A stretch of DNA of 64,000 nucleotides from Perilla frutescens (GCA_026008535.1 BRKX01000002.1:33471501-33535500), one strand, 5' to 3'; shown: positions 35,701-47,608, counted from the stretch's first letter. Program-made: numbers and translations. Notes: generated from the sequence alone by a model not told the origin.

Positions 35701-38213
35701 GAATGACTATTGTTGAAAATGAGAATAAAGAAGCAATTGCTACATGAGTAGTGACGGGGTAGAGAATGTGTATAGATTATAGGGCGTTAAATGCATATAC
35801 TAGGAAAGATAATTTTCCATTGCCTTTCATTGATCAAATGCTAGATAGGTTGGCGGCTCATGAATTTTATTATTTTCTTGACGGTTACTCGGGATACAAT
35901 CAAATCATGATTGCGCCCGAGGACCAAGAGAAGACTGCTTTCACTTGTCCCTATGACATATTTGCATATAGATGGATGTCTTTCGGGTTGTGTAATGCAC
36001 CCGCAACCTTTCAAAGGTGTATGATGTCCATCTTTCATGGATTGATTGAAAACATCATGGAGGTGTTTATGGATGACTTTTCTGTGTTTGGTGATATATT
36101 TGATATATGCCTTGATAATTTAACACAAGTATTGCAGAGATGTGAAGATACTAATCTAGTGCTCAATTGGGAGAAATGCCACTTCATGGTGAGAGATGAC
36201 ATTGTTCTAGGACACAAGGTGTCGGGTGAAGGTCTAGAGGTGGACCGGGCCAAGATAGTGTCCATTGAAAAACTACCTCCACCAATAAATGAGAAGGGAG
36301 TTAGAAGCTTCTTGGGACACGCCGGTTTCTATAGGTGCTTTATAAAAGATTTTTCCAAAGTTTCTAAACCTCTTTGTCGTTTACTTGAAAAAGCCTTTGA
36401 ATTTGACTTTGATGCTAATTGTTTGCAGGCTTTTGAAACATTGAAGAAGACCCTAATCACGGCACCCGTGCTTATCTCACCCGATTGGAGTGAGTCTTTC
36501 GAAGTGATGTGTGATGCAAGCGAGATAGCGGTAGGAGCCGCTCTTGGCCAAAAGAAGGACAAACTCTTCCGAGTCATCTACTATGGGAGTAGGACTTTGG
36601 ATCCCGCTCAGGTCAACTACACCACTACAGAAAGGGAACTCTTGGTGATCGTCTACGCATTCGACAAGTTTAGGCCCTATCTCATTGGGGCCCGAATGAT
36701 AGTGCACACCGACCATGCCGCTTTGAGGCATCTTTTTGCCAAAAAGGGTGCAAATCCAAGGCTTATCCAATGGATTCTCCTACTCCAAGAATTCGATATG
36801 GAGATAAAGGATAGAAAAGGATGTGAGAACGTGGTGGCGGATCACTTGTCCCGATTGGAGCACGTGAAAGAAGAAGAGAACACATGGCCAATAAATGAAA
36901 TTTTTCCCGATGAAAGAATCATGTATGCTTCAACAAAAGTTCTGTGGTTTGCGGATATTGTCAACTACCTAGTTGCCAAGGTGAAACCGGTAGAGATGGA
37001 GAGCTATCAAAGAAAAAAATTCTTTCATGATCTCAAATTCTACATATGGGAGGAGCCCTATCTTTTTAGAAGATGTGCCGATTCCATCCTTAGAAGATGT
37101 GTGCCGGAGGAAGAATGGATCGAGATAATGAAGGCATGCCATGATTCCCCTTGCGGAGGCCATTTTGCTTCAAATAGAACCGCTAGAAAGATTCTACAAA
37201 GCGGATTCTATTGGCCCTCCATTTTCAGAAATTGTGAAGAATTTGTGAAGTCATGTGAGAAATGCCAAAAGATGGGCTCAATTTTAAAAAGGGATGAAAT
37301 GCCTATGAGTGCCATTGTTGAAGTGGAGTTGTTCGATGTATGGGGGATCGACTTTATGGGACCATTTGTGGTTTCTGATGGAAATCTCTACATACTCTTG
37401 GCGGTTGATTATCTCTCACGATGGATTGAAGCAATTCCAACCAAGACCAATGATTCAAAGATTGTGCTTAAGTTCCTTCAAAGGAATATTTTGACAAGAT
37501 TTGGGGCTCCAAGAGCCTTAATTAGTGACGGGGGCACTCACTTTTGTAATAAGTGGATGACGAGCTTCCTAGCACGCCATGGAGTGAAGCATAAGGTGAC
37601 GATTCCCTACCACCCACAAGCCAATGGGCAAGCCGAGTTTGCAAATAGAGAGGTAAAACAAGTCCTCCAAAAAGTGGTGAAGACGAACGGGAAAGATTGG
37701 GCAAGCCACCTCGATGAAGCATTGTGGGCCTATCGAATGGCCTACAAAACTCCGTTGGGTATGTCTCCCTATCAAATGGTATTCCATCTTCCGATTGAGC
37801 TCACTCACAAGGCATATTGGGCCACCAAGAAGCTCAATTATGACTTTGAGATGTCAGGAAAGGAAAGAATTTTCCATTTGAACGAAATTGATGAGTTTAG
37901 GCTTGAGGCCTTTGAAAATTCTTACATCTACAAGATGAGGACCAAACTCTATCACGACAAGTTCCTACGGAAGAAAGAACTTGCACCCGGAGATGCTGTT
38001 TTGCTTTTCAATTCAAGATTTAAATTGTTTTCCGGAAAACTCAAGACAAAGTGGAGAGGACCTTACTTGATTTCGAGAGTCTTTGAAAGTGGTGCTGTGG
38101 AATTGCAAACTAAGGATGGAAATAGATTTGTCGTGAATGGACAACGTGTAAAGAAGTTCTACAATCCGGAGGAGCAAGCTGGGGTGCTTGTCCTCCATCT
38201 CAAAGACGTTTGA
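32794..38213 (+). pseudogene. Athila gag-protease-polymerase, broken
   Basis: Starts at ATG 32794. Gag carries a typical Ty3-type retrotransposon gag domain at about 33130-33460 (ETWW, FLHKFFPPGK). The protease block CDLGASINLMPL is near 34720. Reverse transcriptase has FMDDFSVFG near 36067, RNase H CDASEIAVGAALG near 36510 and TDHAALRHL near 36710. Integrase has an HHCC-type finger near 37140-37270, IDFMGPF, SDGGTHF and HPQANGQAE. Lesions: TAA at 32941-32943; frame change with probable deletion near 33450-33500; TGA at 34941-34943; TGA at 35745-35747; TAG at 35760-35762. The final 815-codon frame (35766-38213) with reverse transcriptase to integrase is intact. The TGA stops fit CGA-to-TGA change. 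Confidence 0.93.
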
Positions 38214-40113
38214 AGAACATATCCCGTCGAGCTCACGACGTTAAATTAAGCGCTAGTTGGGAGGCAATCCAATCATTTTAATTTTCTTTGTTTTATTTTT
38301 CTTGTTTTTGTTTAATTTTATGTTTTATTGCCTAGCTAAATTCCTTTTGTAGTGGGGTGCTTCCTAAGAAAGGGGAATTGGTTGTAGACGTGATGTTTTG
38401 TGTGTCTTGAGTAAGTGAATATTTTGCAGGAAGAGAAATTTAGAGAAAATGAGGAAGCATATGTCGAAAAGAGAAGAAAAACGCAACAAGTGTCTGGGAC
38501 GCGGCCCATAGGCGCGACCAAGGCCGAAGCCGCGCCCTAAAGCACTTCGCACGCGGGCACACGGCGCCGCATTGCAGAGCACTTCAGAGAGCTGAATCTC
38601 TTCAGCCTGGGCGCGGCCCATAGGCGCGACCCAGCTTCACCCACGTCGCAGGCCACTTGAAGCCCGGCCTCCGAGCGCGACCGACCCAGCCTGCGGCCCG
38701 CAAACAGATGGGTTTTTAACCCTCTTTCAACTCATTTCACTCTCATTTCTTCACTCACACACGATCTCACTCATTCTCACACACAATTTTAGACATCTCC
38801 CTCAAGAAACTAAGGTAAATCTCTCACTTTTCTCCTAGATTCCTCCTACATTATACTTCTAGCATGATTATTTAAGTTGTGAATGGATGATATGCTTGAA
38901 ATTTGGGGGAAAATCATGCTTTGTGCTCTAGAATTGAGATGAACGAATTTGCCATGAATCTTCCTTAAATTTTGTTTTCATTGGATGGAATGTGTAATAT
39001 CTTGCATGGGTATGATAAGGGTGTTGGAATTTTGGGGAAATTTTGGTGAAATTTGATGGGTTCCTTCATGAACTTGGGGCAACTATGGTGAAGTTTAAAT
39101 TTTTCATGTTGTTTGGTTGATTTTATCCCCATTGTTGCTTAATTGAGGGTGAATACTCATAATGCTTGCACTTAGATGGCTAGGATGATACATTGTGCTC
39201 ATTTGAGAAAAATTTGCCATTTTGGTTGATGAAATACTATATTTTGTTCCTACCAAGTCTAAGTGAGACTAATGTATGTAAATTGAAGGAATATGTTGGA
39301 TTTTGGTGCATTTTTTCTTAAGTTCATGATGCATTTGGTTGGAATAAACTATAGAGGCTCGATTTTGACAATCAATTTGTATGCTTTGATGCACAAAATG
39401 CACATTTGCTCTCTTGTGTGGTGTTTTTGCTACCTTCTTGTGCACTAAGCCTTTGTCATCCCCTAATGGGTAGGGAACTTAAGGCTAAAATGTCTAAATT
39501 TGGGAGCAATTGAAATATATGATGATTGGTGCAAGATAGTTGGTTATGAATAAAAATTTACATGCTTAATACAACCTTGATATTTTATAGAAAAAGGGAG
39601 CTCTTTGTTGTTGATATTGTTACATTAAATGGAGTCCCTTCGTCTATGATTTATACTTGTGAGTAAGTTGGATTTTTATCATTGAACCCAACCATTGTTG
39701 ATTGGTAATGTTGAAAAATGTTATTATTGGTCCTATGCTTTTGATGTTGTCACCCTAATTCGAGGACCATTTACCAATGTTGCAACCAACTTCTTTTTGT
39801 GATTGATCATGTTTGGTTTTGGACATGTGCACGATATGCCTTTGTCTTTGATATTGTCAGATATGAAGAGGCTATTTGTGCCAAGTTAAATTGGTGTTCA
39901 TTTTGCATATTTATGTTGGTGCTTTGAAAATGGAGCATGCTTATCATTTGGTAGGAGGCTAGAACTTTTATTCAATAAAGTTAGTTGAGGAAGTGTAGTG
40001 AAAGTTGTCATATGTTTTAGAGCCTCAACTTCTTTGTTTCAATTTTTGGTTATGCCCTTTTATCTTACGGCTCCTTTTCTTGTCTATAGGTACCATACCT
40101 CAATCACACAACG
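38214..40113 (+). other. Athila spacer between pol and the downstream ORF
   Basis: About 1.9 kb without coding potential. The segment 38480-38710 is GC-rich and carries the same GCGCGACC phrases as the LTR. The rest is AT-rich with many TTTGG/TTGTG phrases. Long untranslated spacers around a post-pol ORF are usual in Athila elements. Confidence 0.7.
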
Positions 40114-42017
40114 ATGGCACCAAAAAGGGGAAAGAGATCGTCAAGACGACAAGAACCCGAATTTGACCCCGAAATAGAGGAGGGAAGTGAACAGGAAGAA
40201 GAAGACCTTGCCATTGATGATCCTATGACTTATGGGATTCACTTTACGAAAGCATGGCATAGAACAAGTTAGGATAGATTGTTCCCCTTGAGTGTAACAG
40301 CCACCCGATTCATGTGTCCCACATCCACAGAGATTCTTGGGATACGAGATGACGTTTGGACTCTCCTCGACAGAATTGGATGGCTACAGGTGCTTGAAAT
40401 GACAAAGAAGACTTACCCCCTCTTGGTAAAAGAGGTGTTGAGCACACTTGACGTCAAAAGGACGGCAAAGAGAGGGCCAATCAGATGCACTTTCAGGATG
40501 GAAAATCGGGACAGAGCTCTCACGGTTGAGGAGATCAACCAGATCTTTAATGCGGCCGATGACGATATCTATTATTCCTTGTCTCAATATGACAAAGATT
40601 ATGCCTACCGCCTCTTTTGCTTGACGAAGTCTGACACTGAGAAGTACGACTCCAGCCTTGCCAAGGCCTCTGCCATGCCCAATCCAATATTCCGCTATCT
40701 ACACCGCATTCTAGCCTCTACCATCTTTACTAGACGTGAGAACGGGGGGGTGAGGACTGCAGAATTGTTTGCACTTTGGGCCATGTTGAATGCCGTCCAC
40801 CTGAACTTCGGAGCATTCTTGCTTTAGCAGCTTCAAAGACAAGCTCACATGGATAATGGCTGGATCTGCATTGGGGGATTGATCACTCCTTTAGCCGAGC
40901 ACTTCCAAATTGATCTGGATGAGTACCAAGATAGTCCCAGAGCAAGACTCTTGAGTATCCCTTACTTGAGAAACATAAAGATACTCACCTCGGACACAAG
41001 TACCTATCTTTTGTCTATGAGAGGAGGGGAGAACTTTTTGCTGCCCAATCCGGCTCTCACGCATGTGTCAAATTTCCAAGAAAGAGACAACTGGATGATG
41101 GATACACCAGCCCATCGCGAGGCTATTAGAGCAGCGGGACTTCCTACAGGTATGGGAGATGCTATTGATGACCAACCCGAGAGAGGATGAGCCGATGGAG
41201 GAGAGGGATCCTCCACTGCCGCATTCAGACGAGGGCGGCACTACACTAAGGAGCAGATTGCAGGCCGTTTTGATGCACTGGATGGCTACATGGCCACAAT
41301 GGATGAAAATATGCAAAGCTGGCGAACGGAGGTGCATGACGAATTCGGAAATCTACGACAAGACTTGTATACCCGATTTGATGACATCCGCAGCGACATG
41401 CATCAACGGAGGTGCATGACGAATTCAGAAATCTACGACAAGACTTGTATACCCGATTTGATGACATCCGCAGCGACATGCATCACCGGATGGGACAGAT
41501 TCAGTCGAGTGTGGATGAGCGGTTTCATACCATTCACGCTGATATTGATGAGAGGTACACCGGCATCAGAGGCAAGATCAGAGGTTTGTCTGACAACATG
41601 GGCTCATTTCGATCAGAGATACAGGACCTAGCCGGGCTCTTCCGAGGAATGCACACCGGCTCTGGGTCACAGCAGCAGCCCTATACCCCGTCTCAGCATC
41701 AACAGCTGACTCCCTACAACTCTTACCAACCGCAGCAGCAGTTTTAGCAGCCATTCCAGTCGATGCAGCAATTCCCGACTGGGCAGTTCATGGCATCATC
41801 CTCTTCGTCTCAGCATTTTCAGCAGATGCCGACGGGCCAATTCATGGCATCTTCCTCCTAGCAGTTCCAGCCATCCCAGTTCATGCCGTCCTCCACTTCT
41901 CAGCAATTCCCGCAGTAGTCTCCACATCATCAGCATCATCCACCCCACAGAGCAGTTAGTGCTCCTTGCCACCATCTTTTTGCCTCCAAACTTATTTTCT
42001 CACTTGGATCAAAATAA
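40114..42017 (+). pseudogene. Athila post-pol ORF (ATHILA ORF-1 family-like), broken
   Basis: Starts MAPKRGKRSSRR at 40114, where the first codons form a basic patch followed by an acidic stretch. A conserved-looking middle (40300-41190) matches my memory of the ATHILA ORF-1 family; the C-terminus (41640-41990) is rich in Gln, Ser and Pro. In-frame stops lie at 40270, 40825, 41188 (TGA), 41745, 41859 and 41916; the five TAGs all sit where CAG (Gln) is expected. An 80-bp tandem duplication at 41326-41485 also shifts the frame. Its function in Athila is not established; an envelope role has been proposed for this position, but I see no clear signal peptide or membrane segment. Confidence 0.7.
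41326..41485 (+). repeat. 80-bp tandem duplication in the Athila post-pol ORF
   Basis: Two adjacent 80-bp copies (41326-41405 and 41406-41485) are nearly identical; I see one difference (CGGAAATC against CAGAAATC). Since 80 is not a multiple of three, the reading frame changes after the first copy. Confidence 0.9.
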
Positions 42018-42079
42018 GTTTGGGGGAGGGGGAGAGTAGTGGTGGCAAGGATCTATTTCACTACACGAAAATACCGGAA

Positions 42080-42360
42080 TAGCGACGGAATCGGAGACGG
42101 AATTTTATCCGTCTCTAACTAGAGACGGAATTTGAGACCGAATACTATCCGTCTCTAATTAGAGACGGAATGATCTCCGTCTCTAAATAGAGACGGAATC
42201 GGAGACGGTATGCTATCTGTCTCTAGTTAGAGACGGAATCGGAGACGGTATGTTATCTGTCTCTAGTTAGGGACGGAATTGGAGACGGAACAGCGACCGA
42301 ACTTGTTAGAGCACATTAGAGTTTTTTTAAAATATTTTTTGGGTAGAGACGGAATTATTT
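42080..42360. repeat. CACTA left subterminal repeat array
   Basis: About fifteen copies of GAGACGGA or its complement TCCGTCTC in both orientations. This mirrors the array at 45885-46170. Such arrays bind CACTA transposases. Confidence 0.85.
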
Positions 42361-42689
42361 CCGTCGTTGATTGTTTTTAATTATTATTTACCAGTATTCT
42401 AATTTTCATTAGCCCGCTTATTTTCCCCGCTCAATTTTTATCTTTTTCCAATTCAGATTGAGATATCTTAAGAGAGAAAGAGAACATTTTGCCGTCTCAT
42501 CTCCCAAAGTGAAAGAGCTTGCGCATCTGAAATTTCATTCTCATTTCTTTCCCGATTCGAAAAAGCCCTAGTTTCATCCAATGCTCCAGTCTTCCATCCT
42601 CTGCTGCGGCGTCCTCCGACGCTATTCTCCGACGTCCTTCCCATCTGTTCTGCGGCGTCCAAAATAAGCATTGCGATTTCCCATCAACT

Positions 42690-44215
42690 CCTCCCAATTG
42701 AATAAGGTTCGATTTTTTCCATTCTTTAAGCTTCTACTTCTTCTCTTCTGCAATTTCTCCTAATTCATCTATTTTTCAATTTGTAACAAGCCCTAGAAGA
42801 TTTTCTTTGACAATTTTCGACGATGATGGTGTCTCACATCACTACTCCAGTGCACCCCTCCCACTGTTCCGACATGTGTCATTGCCCTTTTCTCTTCCAA
42901 TTGAACAAGGTTCGATATTCTTCAATTCTCCTGCCTCTCATTCTTCTCTTTGATTTTATTATGCTACTGTGTTTGGATATTGTTTCTCCTTCTCTTTGAG
43001 TACAAACAATGTTTAGATGTATATTTGATTAAACGTACTTGCTTGTTGTGATTTTGGAGAGAAATGATCGGAATTTGATGTAAACTGTATGGGTGGTCAG
43101 GGTTTTGTTTTGCTATATATCATTAGGCTGTGGTGAAATTCTCATTGAACCGTGAAACTCAACTAAAGAGAGAATATTACTCTATGCTTAACAAGGTTTT
43201 TTTTACTGTAAACTACAATTATGCTTAACAAGGTTAGCACTTGAAATAGCTGTAATGTTCATTTTTTTGTCTGGTTTGCTTTCCTCTATTTACATATCTC
43301 TGTTAAGTATCTCTTTTTTCTTCACCGTGCCTGTATATCTATTCACATTTACTTACCTTTTTAATCACTTGCTATTTTTGTAATTACATATGATGCTTGA
43401 TGTAGTAGATGGAGTTTGCTGGAGGAAAGATTGTTATGGCACTTGAAGGAGGATATAATCTCAACTCAATAGCAAGTTCTGCCCGGGCATGGGTTGAAGT
43501 ATTGCTACATGACAATCCTCCTAATGTGATGTTGGAGGCTTACCCTTTTGTGCATCTACATGGCGCGTGATACAAGAGGTAACAGTTTCAATGTAGTGCA
43601 CTAGATGATTTTGAAAGCTTTCTACAAATTCAATTGATGTACTTATAGGAACATAACTTTCTAATCTTAGGACTTCATGATAGGATTTGTCAGTAATTTC
43701 ACATGGTCTGTCTGTCAGGTACGTCGAGAATTAAGCACATATTGGCCAGTACTATATGCGAGGTCAGCTTTCTATTCTGGTAAACTTTCTAATGTCAGAT
43801 CTTGAGCTCTGATTCTGAAGCTGAGACTGAGAATATTACTCTCAATGTCCCAGAAGAAGTCCAGAGTATTGAGGATGTTATACCATGGTTCTCTAACCTG
43901 AAAGTCAATTCAGATAATCAAGGTAATAAACACATTAAAATTATTTCTAAATCACAAAAGTTGAGTGGGCTTCTTAAAATAGGTGAACTGAATGAAGTGC
44001 TGGCTGAATGTAAACCAGGAGGCGACTACAATGAAACCTTCATGGAGATCAGACCTTTCAAAAGTTAACATATGGCATGCAACCTATGGATCAAACATGA
44101 ACATGTCAAGATTTTCTTCAGCAATTTTCTCTTCAATTGAACAAGGTTCGATTTTCTTCAATTCACCTTCTCCTTCTTCTCTTCGGTTTTTTTTTGTGCT
44201 ACTTTGTTTGGATAT
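42690..44215 (+). repeat. Three dispersed copies of a 5' leader-like repeat inside the CACTA element
   Basis: The phrase CAATTGAA.AAGGTTCGAT followed by a pyrimidine-rich stretch occurs at about 42695, 42899 and 44136. The second and third copies share about 80-100 bp, including TACT.TGTTTGGATATT. This suggests internal duplication during element assembly. Confidence 0.6.
43409..44125 (+). pseudogene. Captured class II histone deacetylase fragment (HDA5-like C-terminal exons)
   Basis: Exon-like blocks keep their host splice sites. 43409-43578 encodes GKIVMALEGGYNLNS...VEVLL...EAYPF, the end of the deacetylase domain. 43719-43762 encodes VRRELSTYWP between AG and GT. From 43799 on it reads ILSSDSEAE... 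and later DVIPWFSNLKV. About 44050-44110 encodes SWRSDLSKVNIWHATYGSNM. These match, in order, the region after the catalytic core of HDA5/HDA18-type deacetylases as I remember them. The zinc-binding active site is absent. A frameshift near 43555 (just before the WRVIQE block) and another near 44040 prevent a continuous product. It lies inside the CACTA element, so it is transduplicated sequence rather than a gene. Confidence 0.85.
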
Positions 44216-45166
44216 TACTTGTTTGTTTGGACTGATGTTATATGTGTTGGATTTTGACTTCCTTTTTTTTTGTATTTGGGGCATATTCAGTTTGTGAATT
44301 ACATAGAAACTGGTTTACTTGTTTTTTGTTTTTTCCTCTTTTTTTAGCATTGAATTGTCTTTCTTCATTTGTTTGGGGGTTTTCCTGAAAATGAATACGA
44401 AAAGCTTGAACAAAGACGAGAAATATGGCTTCAATTTCCTAGGTCTGCCAGCATTCATTTTATGCATATATGGAGGTGCAATGCAATGAAATGATAAAAA
44501 GGAAAATAGAGAAGATTTTAAGTTGTCAGCATATATATATTTTTGTGTGTAAATTAAAGAGAGTAAGAAACGCATGAAATTTGTGATTCAATTCCAAAAC
44601 AACAGTTGCTATAGTAATATATTAAATTCCATTTATCTGCCCACATTTGGGCCTAATAATCGCTCACACCAAGACTACCGTGGTTTGGTATCATTCTAAT
44701 CACCATGCAACTAATACTATACTAATAGTAAAATTAAACTTGTGATTTCTGTCACTTTAGTTTGTTCATTTCCATATTCTTATATTCTTCAATTTTGATG
44801 TTCTATCTTCTTCGTTAACTACCAATCATTTTTATATATTAAATCATCGATCATCAATTGCTGTAGGTCCTTTTCTTAATTTTGTTCTTAATTCTTTTCA
44901 TTTCATTTCAGAAGGTAATATATATATATATATATTGATTGTGTTGCGTTTTTACTTTTTATTCTTATTCATAAAATTAAAAATATATATAACTAGGCTA
45001 TCTTTCTATAGGTATCTATTCCCAACATTTGAGATAGTTTATTTACCTCATTATACCTACAGACTGCTAATGCCTCCAACTATTGAACAAAAAATAGATT
45101 TTCTATAGGTATCTATTCCCAACAACAATCTGAAGATCAAGCAAAGGATCCCTCTAATGACTTTAC

Positions 45167-45404
45167 CTTCTGTTGAGACTGATATGCTTGTGCTTCAGCA
45201 TGCAGAATAAGTTCAGAAATATAATCTTTGAACTGTCTGATCTGTAGGATTTGCCAAACCATAGGTCTTTAACTGTTAATAATCTGTCTCAGAAATAATA
45301 CTTTCAGTGAGGTCTTCAACTGTTGATAATCTGTCTCTAAGTGCTTGAATTTCCAACTCCAATGAATCTCTTACGAGCCTCTGTTTTATAATGAATGGTT
45401 TATC
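45167..45404 (-). pseudogene. Captured exon of a coiled-coil-like host protein (antisense to the HDA piece)
   Basis: On the - strand an exon-like block begins after a TTTTCAG acceptor and ends before a GTAAAG donor. It reads QRLVRDSLELEIQALRDRL then, after a stop and frame change, QFKDYISELILHAEAQAYQS. The heptad-like pattern of hydrophobic and charged residues suggests a coiled coil of the kinesin or myosin-tail kind, but I cannot name the family. Its orientation is opposite to the deacetylase fragment, so it was captured separately. Confidence 0.5.
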
Positions 45405-45485
45405 CTGAAAATCAAACAAATTTAAAGACCATTTCTGGAATAAATGAGTAACATAATAATGATAAGTTTTAGTGCCTTCTTGCAG

Positions 45486-45626
45486 ATTCCATATGGAAGA
45501 GGTTTTGCAGTAGCAGATGGAACAACACCAACGACATATGCAAGAGATGATCGAGTCCCATCTATCGGGTCAGATGCAGCCCAGTCGTTTATTTCACAGC
45601 CACAACAACCTCCACCAACCAGTTAG
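45486..45626 (+). other. Possible terminal exon in the CACTA element
   Basis: Following a TTCTTGCAG acceptor, an open frame reads IPYGRGFAVADGTTPTT and ends QPQQPPPTS at a stop (45624-45626). It may be the last exon of an original CACTA protein or a third captured piece; I do not recognise it. Confidence 0.35.
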
Positions 45627-45884
45627 TTATGTCGTGTTTATGTTTTAGATGTTTGGTACTTATATTATAAACTGCGTTGTTATGAATATTGGAAGTTTAG
45701 TACATTGCACATTTTGTGATATTTTGCACGAATATTGTATGGATGATATTATGATGTTTAATGTGATTCGGATATTTGGATTTTATTTGATTCGATTATA
45801 TTCAAATGTTTGTATTGATATTGATATATTTAATTTATATACAGGCATAAATAATTAAAATAAAAAACTTCACACTAGAAACAT

Positions 45885-46170
45885 ATTAGAGACGGAATAT
45901 TCAGTCTCAAAATAATAAAATTCGCATTCAATTTAGTGACTGAATTTTCCGTCTCTAAAATTAGAGACAGAATAGAGACGGTAAATTCGGTCGCCAAATA
46001 CCGGCGACCAAACAAGGCGACTGATAATAGCGACAGATTATTTGGTCTCTAATCCATCTCTAAATATTTAGCTACGACGATATTAGAGACGGAATTTTTC
46101 CGTCTCAATTCTGTCTCTAACTGGATTTAGAGACGGAAAAAATGAATTTGGAGACGGATATTTCCGTCGC
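45885..46170. repeat. CACTA right subterminal repeat array
   Basis: Multiple TTAGAGACGGAA and complementary TTCCGTCTCTAA motifs, counterpart of the left array. Confidence 0.85.
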
Positions 46171-46193
46171 TATTCCGGTATTTTCTTGTAGTG

Positions 46194-47608
46194 TTTATGC
46201 TCACTTTATCGATTTACTATTTTTATTATGTTTGGATAATTGAAGCATGCTTGCATGCTTATGTTTTATTTACATTTGGATCATGTTAGGATTTTATCGC
46301 TTTTTGTATGGATTGGTTGGATGGAGACATTTGATGGATATTCCTTCGCATGCCATTTTCTTCTTATAGGCTTATGTGATGTTTTATCTATGTTTTTGCT
46401 CGATTGTCTTATGATATGTGGCTAGGGGATGTTTTTGATTTGAATAAGTGTATGTCCCTACAATATGATAGGGGTTAAGAGCATGTTTTTGATTGAGTTG
46501 GAATCTTTGATGATGATGAGTTTATGTTGAATTTTTTTTCGAAATGCAAGATTTTATAGCATGATAATGTAAGCAAGGATCTAAGTGGTGTCTCAAAAGT
46601 ACAATTTTTGGAGGAAAAGTTTACCTTGGGAAGAATTTTGATCCAAAGATTACACAAGTGTAATATTTTCTTTGATGAGTGATTAATGGTCTTCTTGGTG
46701 CACTAGTATTTCTCTAGAACTTGCTTTGTGACTTGATTGAGGTTACAAATGTGTGTTTGATTTCTTGAAAAATACTTAAGGCCATTCTTTGTTTAACTCA
46801 TGCTTATCCAAATATGTTCCTTCCAAATCAAATTAAATCCTTTGCAAGCCCTTCTTAAGTCTTCAAATGTTTTCTTGATCTTGTTGGGTTAGAGAATGAA
46901 ATAAAAGGAAAGATTTGCGTATATTCTTTCAAAATGAACTTTTGAGAAATCTTGAAGTTGGAAAAAGGACATTGAAATACTCTTGTGATATAGAAGAACA
47001 AAAGGAAGAAAAATATCTAGAGTTGAAATTAAAAATTGGTTAAAAGAAGAGCAAGAAGAGATATGTTCACAAAGATCACAAAATAAAAGGGTAAGGATTG
47101 ATGAAAAATTTAAAGTAATCTCAAAGAAATTTGGGTTAAAAAGAACAAATGGTAGAAGAGAACTTGTTTAGTTCTTCTTGACTTATAATGAAATAACTTT
47201 GGAATTATTGGGAAGCCACTTAGCCAAATGTTTACCTACCCCTCCGAAAAGCCTTCACTACAAACCCAAAAAGCCCTTAACGATTCTTATTTGATAACAC
47301 ATGTGAGTAGTGGAGATTGTAGTCACTTTGCAAGCTTATGGTAGGATCCTAGTGCACTCTTGACCTTGAGCGGATACACATTTTGCATATACACTCCAGA
47401 GTGAGCGTTCTTTAAAAAAATCCTTGTGAGAGCGTGTACTCCAATAATTGTATCATGATGATTTCTTTAGTACTTGTTTATTCTTGATTGCAAATATCAT
47501 CTTTGTAATGCTCATCTTGTGATTATGAAGCAAATTATCATCTTGATTCTACTCAAATCAAAATCCTTGCCTTGTCTCTTGTTTTGTTTGGGGACAAACA
47601 AATATTTA
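46194..47608 (+). other. Athila 3' untranslated spacer
   Basis: The Athila sequence resumes after the CACTA element. There is no coding potential for about 1.4 kb up to the polypurine tract. Confidence 0.7.

Larger units (their letters stand above)
42059..46193. mobile_element. Pack-CACTA element, 4135 bp, no transposase
   Basis: The left end CACTACACGAAAATACCGG and the right end, on the other strand CACTACAAGAAAATACCGG, form an inverted repeat of about 32 bp with one visible mismatch. A 3-bp duplication TTT flanks it (42056-42058 and 46194-46196), as expected for CACTA elements. Dense subterminal repeats of AGAGACGGAAT and its complement fill 42080-42360 and 45885-46170, the typical transposase-binding zones. 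I see no transposase. The interior carries host-gene pieces, described separately. It is inserted just after the Athila post-pol ORF. Confidence 0.93.

Noticed and set aside
40114..42017. An envelope gene making the Athila element retrovirus-like
   Set aside because: Its position fits proposals for Athila, but I see no signal peptide, cleavage site or membrane anchor; the ORF-1-type similarity explains it better.
43409..44125. A functional histone deacetylase gene
   Set aside because: Only C-terminal pieces are present, the catalytic zinc site is absent, frameshifts occur and the sequence lies inside a CACTA transposon.
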